Source of the DNA: JBFWVD01 sp050246915
Lineage (GTDB): Bacteria > Actinomycetota > Acidimicrobiia > Acidimicrobiales > Ilumatobacteraceae
Length of the DNA stretch: 8,321 nt
Reading direction: 5' to 3'
Assembly (NCBI GenBank): GCA_050246915.1
Contig: JBFWVD010000148.1
Location: forward strand, 1-8,321
This document shows, piece by piece, positions 5,862-8,321 of the stretch. Position 1 is the first letter of the stretch. Each line of letters starts with the position of its first letter. A model generated the notes under the pieces. It did not search any database and was not told the origin of the DNA. It was given only the letters and a program-made list of their open reading frames with translations. A program made the translations under genes and the position numbers.

Positions 5862-7343
5862 ATGAGCAACCATCACGGATCCAACCACGCTCCGACGCTG
5901 CAGTTCCTCGGCGGGGTCGGCACCGTCACCGGCTCCAAGTTCTGTGTACGCACCGCCGACGCATCAGTGCTCGTCGACTGCGGCTTGTACCAAGGCCACC
6001 GCGAGCTGCGGGCCCGCAACTGGGAGGATCCGAACCTCTCCATCGGAGCACTCGACGCCGTCGTCATCACCCACGCTCATGTCGACCACTGCGGCTACCT
6101 CCCCCGGCTCGTCAAGTCGGGTTTCACCGGGCCGGTGTACGTGACGGCACCGACCGCTCGGCTCATCTCGATCGTCCTGCCCGACAGCGCACACCTCCAG
6201 GAGGAGGAGGCGACCTATGCCAACCGCAAGGGGTACTCACGCCACGATCCGGCCCTGCCGCTCTACACGCAGGAGGACGCGTACCGAGCCCTCGAGTTGT
6301 TGCGACCCATCGATCTCCAAACACCGACCGTCATTGCCGACGGTATCGAACTGACGTTCAGCCGATCGGGCCACATCCTCGGATCGGCGTCGGCCACGTT
6401 GCGTCTTGTCGACCCGAACGGGTCCGGCGATCCCGTGTCCCGCGATCACGGCATCACGGTGTGCTTCAGCGGCGATCTCGGTCGACCGTCGCATCCGTTC
6501 CTCGTGGCGCCCGATCCCCCTCCCGAGTCGGACTGGATCCTGGTCGAGTCGACCTACGGCGATCGCCGTCACGATGACGAGGGCACACTCGAGACGTTGG
6601 CCTCGGTGATCAACACGACGATCGAGCGCGGTGGCAGCGTGCTCATACCAGCGTTCGCTGTGGACCGCACCGAGGTCATCTTGTTCCATCTCGCCGCGCT
6701 CATGGCCGATGGTCGCATCGAATCCGACATCCCGGTGTACGTCGACAGCCCCATGGCCATCGACGCGCTGCGCGTCTATCGCGACGAGGTCGACCGCAGT
6801 GGTCCCGACATCCGACCCTCGGTCGTTGCCGCCGCGGCGAGAGGCGAAGACCCCTTCATCGTCCCCGGGCTGCAGGAGGTGCGCGACATCGAAGGTTCCA
6901 TCGCCCTCAACAACCCAACACGTCCGTGCATCATCATCTCTGCCGCCGGCATGGCCTCGGGTGGACGGGTGGTGCATCACCTCGCCCACATGCTGCCCGA
7001 ACGACGCAACACCGTGGTGCTGGTGGGCTATCAGGCCGAAGGCACGCGCGGCCGGCAACTCGTCGATGGGGCACCGGAGCTCAAGATGCTGGGGCGCTAC
7101 GTGCGAGTGCGGGCGCAGATCGTCGATCTCCCGGCGTTCTCGGTGCATGCCGATGCTGGCGAACTGGTGGACTGGGTGCGCTCTGCTCCATCGGAACCCG
7201 AAGGGGTCTTCGTCGTCCACGGCGAGAGTGATGCATCGGCTGCCCTGGCCGAGGCCATCAGCAGCGAACTGGATTGGGGAGCGATCACTCCTCGCCCTGG
7301 GGAGAAGGTGCGTCTCGATCGATGGACTCGTTCGCCGGCATGA
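5862..7343 (+). CDS. MBL-fold / beta-CASP RNA-processing nuclease (CPSF73/YSH1-like)
   Basis: A 493-residue metallo-beta-lactamase-fold nuclease with an inserted beta-CASP domain and C-terminal RMMBL segment. In order: GGVGTVTGSKF (17-27); the zinc motif HAHVDH (71-76); SGHILGS (169-175) with His171; SGDLGR (203-208) with Asp205; VESTYGD (228-234) opening the beta-CASP domain; beta-CASP motif A region LIPAFAVDRTEVI (261-273); motif B ISAAGMASGGRVVHHL (359-374); and motif C FSVHADAGEL (426-435) with His429, then VVHGE (451-455). These are the residues expected for an active two-zinc ribonuclease. There are no KH or extra domains, so it is the compact bacterial form related to eukaryotic CPSF-73. 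It probably acts in cytoplasmic RNA cleavage or 5'-3' trimming; its targets are unknown. ATG 5862 is chosen because the longer frame runs into the ATPase gene; the ribosome site is weak, so a leaderless start is possible. It is divergent from the ATPase operon, and its 3' end overlaps the AI-2E gene. Confidence 0.95.
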   Translation: MSNHHGSNHAPTLQFLGGVGTVTGSKFCVRTADASVLVDCGLYQGHRELRARNWEDPNLSIGALDAVVITHAHVDHCGYLPRLVKSGFTGPVYVTAPTARLISIVLPDSAHLQEEEATYANRKGYSRHDPALPLYTQEDAYRALELLRPIDLQTPTVIADGIELTFSRSGHILGSASATLRLVDPNGSGDPVSRDHGITVCFSGDLGRPSHPFLVAPDPPPESDWILVESTYGDRRHDDEGTLETLASVINTTIERGGSVLIPAFAVDRTEVILFHLAALMADGRIESDIPVYVDSPMAIDALRVYRDEVDRSGPDIRPSVVAAAARGEDPFIVPGLQEVRDIEGSIALNNPTRPCIIISAAGMASGGRVVHHLAHMLPERRNTVVLVGYQAEGTRGRQLVDGAPELKMLGRYVRVRAQIVDLPAFSVHADAGELVDWVRSAPSEPEGVFVVHGESDASAALAEAISSELDWGAITPRPGEKVRLDRWTRSPA

Positions 7344-8321
7344 CCGGGCCTGCCGGTGAACGATCGGCCGCGTACATCGGCCACGGTTCGCCAGGCTCGC
7401 CGGTCGCGTCGATGACCGCCACCACGAACACCGCCAGCGCCGCTGCGAAGTACGCGCCACCGAGGCCATAGATGCCGAACCCCAGCACGAGTGCCACGGT
7501 CACTGCTGCCGGGCCAACGATCAACGAGCGGGGCACCACGAGACGACGCAAGGTCATGGTGTGCACGATCTGCACGACCAACACGGCCAAACCGAGCAGC
7601 ATCGTGCCGTTCGCACTCCCCAGTCCTCCTTCAATCAGCAACGCCGGGAGCGCACCGATGACGACCCCGATGCCGGGGATGACACTGCAGGCCGCGACCG
7701 CAACACCGAGCGCACTGGGTCCGGGCACGTCGAGCCCCCAGCAGAGCATCCCGACGAGCGCGCCCGACACCGTGGCCAGACCCAGCGACGACAGCACGTA
7801 GCGACGTGCCCTGCGGAAGGCGAGGGTGCCGACGAGGCTCACGCGGGCACGACGCGATGGCGGCAATTGTCCGAGTGCACCATTCACCAGCCGTGGCCCC
7901 CACGACAGCAGGAAGATGCACAACACCGCGCCGACGAGGTAGCCACTCACCGACGAAGCGGCGCGTCCCACCACACCGCTGGTGGGGTCGTCGAGTCGGT
8001 CCACCACCTCGCGAACCCGGGTGGTGAGATCCATCCGCTGCGCGATGTCACGAAAGCGCGACCGGGTTTCGATGCGAGCAGCCGCCCGCGGTGCTTCATC
8101 CTGCAACCGGTCGACCTGCGTGCCGAGACCATGGAGGACACCGGCCATCGCCGCGCCCACCCCGGCACCGACCGCGAGGAACGAGACGAGCACCGCCAAC
8201 ACGCGCGGGATGTGGCGGTCCAAGAACGACACCAACGGATCGATCAGCCCGGCGACCACGACCGCCGCCACCGCCCAACCCAGGGTGCGACGGGCCGAGG
8301 TGGCCACGTCGAAGGCAACGA
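7285..8321 (-). CDS. AI-2E family (PerM-like) transporter, N-terminus cut by window edge
   Basis: A multi-pass membrane protein of the AI-2E/PerM family. Numbered from GTG 8307, there are hydrophobic segments at about 9-29 and 34-60, a long polar amphipathic region with few hydrophobic stretches (62-115), then segments at 118-136, 171-192, 198-226, 234-252 and 262-299. The family landmarks are IDPLVSFLDRHIPRVLAVL (22-40), SVIPGIGVVIGALPALLI (208-225) and PRSLIVGPAAVTVALVLGFG (259-278), which correspond to the conserved IP-x-x-G and late glycine-rich motifs. Family members include proposed autoinducer-2 exporters and Na+/H+ antiporter-like proteins, so the substrate is not assignable. The frame remains open to the window end, and the residues before GTG 8307 continue a plausible first helix, so the true start probably lies beyond 8321. 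The C-terminal 40 residues are polar and unconserved, and they overlap the end of the nuclease gene. Confidence 0.88.
   Translation of the reverse strand, partial: VAFDVATSARRTLGWAVAAVVVAGLIDPLVSFLDRHIPRVLAVLVSFLAVGAGVGAAMAGVLHGLGTQVDRLQDEAPRAAARIETRSRFRDIAQRMDLTTRVREVVDRLDDPTSGVVGRAASSVSGYLVGAVLCIFLLSWGPRLVNGALGQLPPSRRARVSLVGTLAFRRARRYVLSSLGLATVSGALVGMLCWGLDVPGPSALGVAVAACSVIPGIGVVIGALPALLIEGGLGSANGTMLLGLAVLVVQIVHTMTLRRLVVPRSLIVGPAAVTVALVLGFGIYGLGGAYFAAALAVFVVAVIDATGEPGEPWPMYAADRSPAGPVMPANESIDRDAPSPQGEE

Noticed and set aside
5765..5869. Longer ATPase N-terminus from GTG/ATG codons up to 5869
   Set aside because: It would cover the divergent gap and overlap the nuclease start; the extra residues (Trp/Arg/Ser-rich) do not resemble a P-type ATPase N-terminus.
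3074..6577. Very long plus-strand open frame (1167 codons) antisense to the ATPase and running into the nuclease gene
   Set aside because: Composition is His/Arg/Gln-rich with no domain or motif, and it is explained by G/C third-position bias of the opposite-strand ATPase. It also overlaps the well-supported nuclease in another frame.
6237..7469. 410-codon minus-strand open frame opposite the nuclease
   Set aside because: Shadow of the nuclease gene; no motifs, and the nuclease frame carries all beta-CASP signatures.

Overview
The window reads as chromosomal DNA from a high-GC actinobacterium, possibly a relative of the Acidimicrobiia. The support is strong G/C third-position bias in every gene, a coenzyme-F420-type luciferase-like oxidoreductase, a Rip3-like membrane protease with CBS domains (a combination known from mycobacteria), and several GTG starts. 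The taxonomic assignment is inference. I see no RNA gene, insertion sequence, CRISPR array, attachment site or phage gene. The region is densely coding, and the only gaps over 50 bases are two divergent promoter regions.

Layout: (1) 1-348, plus strand: the C-terminal end of a protein with a FhuF-type [2Fe-2S] cysteine motif. (2) 360-1076, minus strand: a LOG-family (TIGR00730) nucleotide phosphoribohydrolase. (3) 1134-1961, plus strand: an F420-dependent LLM-class oxidoreductase, divergent from the LOG gene. (4) 1984-3117, minus strand: a site-2 protease (M50) with paired CBS domains. (5) 3122-5764, minus strand: a large P-type cation ATPase whose stop codon lies four bases upstream of the protease start, so the two form a coupled ATPase-protease operon. 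(6) 5862-7343, plus strand: a metallo-beta-lactamase/beta-CASP ribonuclease, divergent from the ATPase. (7) 7285-8321, minus strand: an AI-2E/PerM-family membrane protein that overlaps the nuclease gene tail to tail and runs off the right edge.

The most interesting block is 1984-7343. It pairs an ATPase whose M4, M5, M6 and M9 ion-site motifs look like the Na,K/H,K (P2C) branch with a Rip3-like CBS protease, divergent from a beta-CASP RNase. In Mycobacterium tuberculosis a P2-type ATPase (CtpF) and Rip3 (Rv2625c) both belong to the DosR hypoxia regulon. The 97-bp divergent region here holds an unusual cluster of GGACC/GGTCC elements, including a CGGGACC repeat spaced 22 bp apart that resembles DosR half-sites. 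A dormancy or energy-stress module (ion homeostasis, intramembrane proteolysis, RNA turnover) is a reasonable hypothesis but unproven. The remaining genes look like ordinary housekeeping or accessory genes.
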